Assembly (NCBI GenBank): GCA_905235775.1
Contig: CAJOMY010000123.1
Coordinates: 1-5,476 of the forward strand
Source: an uncultured Bacteroidales bacterium
Lineage (GTDB): Bacteria > Bacteroidota > Bacteroidia > Bacteroidales > UBA932
Length of the DNA: 5,476 nucleotides
Reading direction: 5' to 3'
A program made the position numbers and the translations under genes. The notes beneath the pieces were generated by a model. It did not search any database, was not told the origin of the DNA, and was given only the letters and a program-made list of their open reading frames with translations. Positions 5,474-5,476 of the stretch are shown here, piece after piece. The stretch's first letter is position 1. Every line of letters starts with the position of its first letter.

Positions 5474-5476
5474 GGT

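Noticed and set aside
1..5476. CRISPR array, insertion sequence, riboswitch or toxin-antitoxin pair
   Set aside because: No regularly spaced repeats, transposase or integrase frame, recognisable riboswitch core or toxin-antitoxin signature was seen on either strand.

Overview
The window most likely comes from a GC-rich member of the Bacteroidota, probably Bacteroidales. The main evidence is promoter architecture. Three sites fit the Bacteroidota vegetative promoter pattern (TTTG, 19-20 nt spacer, TAnnTTTG): one before the tRNA, one before the last gene, and one on the minus strand at the right edge. The genes also lack clear Shine-Dalgarno sites, and the CarB protein has the sequence flavour of eukaryotic CPS1/CAD. 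The exact genus cannot be read from this window.

Layout. (1) 1-2666 is the 3' part of carB, the large subunit of carbamoyl-phosphate synthase; it feeds carbamoyl phosphate to pyrimidine and arginine synthesis. (2) 2656-3612 is a ten-helix EamA/DMT-type transporter that overlaps the carB stop by 11 nt, so the two are probably co-transcribed. (3) 3673-3821 is a compact, self-contained tRNA-Phe(GAA) unit with its own promoter and a strong intrinsic terminator. (4) 3822-4095 is about 270 bp without a convincing gene. It holds four copies of TTCACACTTY arranged as two facing pairs. (5) 4096-4812 and 5013-5387 encode two diverged proteins of the same unnamed family, related to the DUF6266-type Bacteroidota proteins as far as can be judged by eye. 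The second lacks the C-terminal half. They are separated by an AT-rich spacer carrying a promoter with a perfect palindrome in its -33/-7 spacer. (6) 5388-5476 holds a hairpin and a minus-strand promoter-like site.

The left 3.6 kb looks like ordinary chromosomal core. The part after the tRNA looks accessory: the base composition is visibly more AT-rich, repeats bracket the tRNA-proximal spacer, the tRNA T-stem has one mismatch on its 3' side, and the genes are paralogous orphans. This resembles the edge of an integrated element at a tRNA gene, but no integrase is present in the window and no second copy of the tRNA 3' end was found, so that reading is an inference. The most novel content is the pair of paralogous small proteins with their shared upstream dyad motifs.
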